The position numbers and the translations under genes were made by a program. Under the pieces are notes generated by a model. That model was given only the letters and a program-made list of their open reading frames with translations. It was not told the DNA's origin and ran no database searches. A DNA stretch of 64,000 bases from contig NZ_LR701595.1 of assembly GCF_902498805.1 (NCBI RefSeq), positions 25,126-89,125 of the forward strand, given 5' to 3'. This document shows, one piece after another, positions 63,824-64,000 of the stretch. The stretch is from Imperialibacter sp. EC-SDR9. GTDB taxonomy: Bacteria; Bacteroidota; Bacteroidia; Cytophagales; Cyclobacteriaceae. Every line of letters starts with the position of its first letter. The first letter of the stretch is position 1.

Positions 63824-64000
63824 TTAGGACGGAGCAAAAGGCCAGTTGAAATTTTGGGACTCTGTCCAGATTCCTTCAATCCATTTTCTTCGTTTCATTG
63901 CCAGAGAAAGGTTGAGTATTTTCTGACTGCCGGATTTGGTTATATAGCCCCCAATAGCAAAGATTTTATACCTGAGTGTTTTGAGTTGATGGAGCTTGTC
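63824..64000 (-). mobile_element. C-terminal end of an IS1380-like transposase, cut by the window edge
   Basis: Read from base 64000 on the minus strand, 58 codons lead to a TAA stop at 63824-63826. The reading LKTLRYKIFAIGGYITKSG then NLSLAMKRRKWIEGIW resembles the C-terminal end of IS1380-family DDE transposases (RYKLF-type, NLSLAMKRR). The rest of the element lies beyond the window. The right inverted repeat should be near 63750-63823; none was confirmed. The gene has no signs of decay within the fragment seen. Confidence 0.6.

Noticed and set aside
1..64000. tRNA genes, rRNA genes and CRISPR arrays
   Set aside because: No T-loop plus anticodon-arm pattern, rRNA-like stretch or regular short direct repeats with spacers was seen by eye in the gaps; a covariance-model scan would settle it.

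Overview
The window looks like chromosome of a free-living, probably marine or soil Bacteroidota of the Cytophagales type. The evidence is two proteins ending in a type A and one ending in a type B (CHU_C-like) type IX secretion (T9SS) sorting domain, a short 287-residue primary sigma factor without region 1.1, few Shine-Dalgarno sequences, several TAnnTTTG (-7 type) promoter elements, and many SPII lipoproteins and DoxX/DUF350/AraC genes typical of the phylum. No rRNA, tRNA or CRISPR was recognised, and no intergenic gap exceeds 300 bases.

Layout: 1-2004 holds a truncated lipoprotein gene and an S10 serine carboxypeptidase, both on the minus strand. 2155-8737 is a complete, tightly packed six-gene ebo cluster in the order eboABCDEF. 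It faces, end to end with a 2-base gap, an acyl-CoA dehydrogenase/oxidase-like gene (8740-11058). 11243-18666 encodes two exported serine peptidases: an S9 prolyl-oligopeptidase type and a 1735-residue subtilisin with six tandem repeats and a T9SS tail. 18663-22454 carries the oxidative pentose phosphate branch (pgl-zwf divergent from gnd). 22524-24203 is the amtB-PII ammonium pair. 24341-35778 is a mixed accessory stretch: esterase, penicillin-acylase-type hydrolase, DUF350/transglutaminase pair, beta-lactamase-fold hydrolase, small membrane proteins, a cytochrome c lipoprotein, and an AraC regulator.

36000-36863 is the primary sigma factor, closed by a strong terminator. 36942-38106 is a two-gene unit of a HipA-like kinase plus a DUF3037 protein. 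38287-43108 holds small conserved proteins, a CoA-disulfide-reductase/rhodanese fusion, DoxX, AraC and a SRPBCC protein. 43245-44993 is an unusual single-gene fusion of a GNAT acetyltransferase with a histone-deacetylase-family amidohydrolase. 45153-56517 combines a one-protein hybrid two-component regulator with two giant adhesin-like surface proteins: one with two predicted seven-bladed FG-GAP propellers, the other with about fourteen PKD repeats. 56674-63024 is a TetR-controlled RND efflux operon (TolC-MFP-RND). A fasciclin-domain protein and the C-terminal end of an IS1380-type transposase finish the window.

The strongest leads for uncharacterised biology are the ebo cluster, whose cargo in this organism is unknown, the HipA-like/DUF3037 pair, and the GNAT-HDAC fusion. 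All functional calls come from reading motifs; no database search was run.
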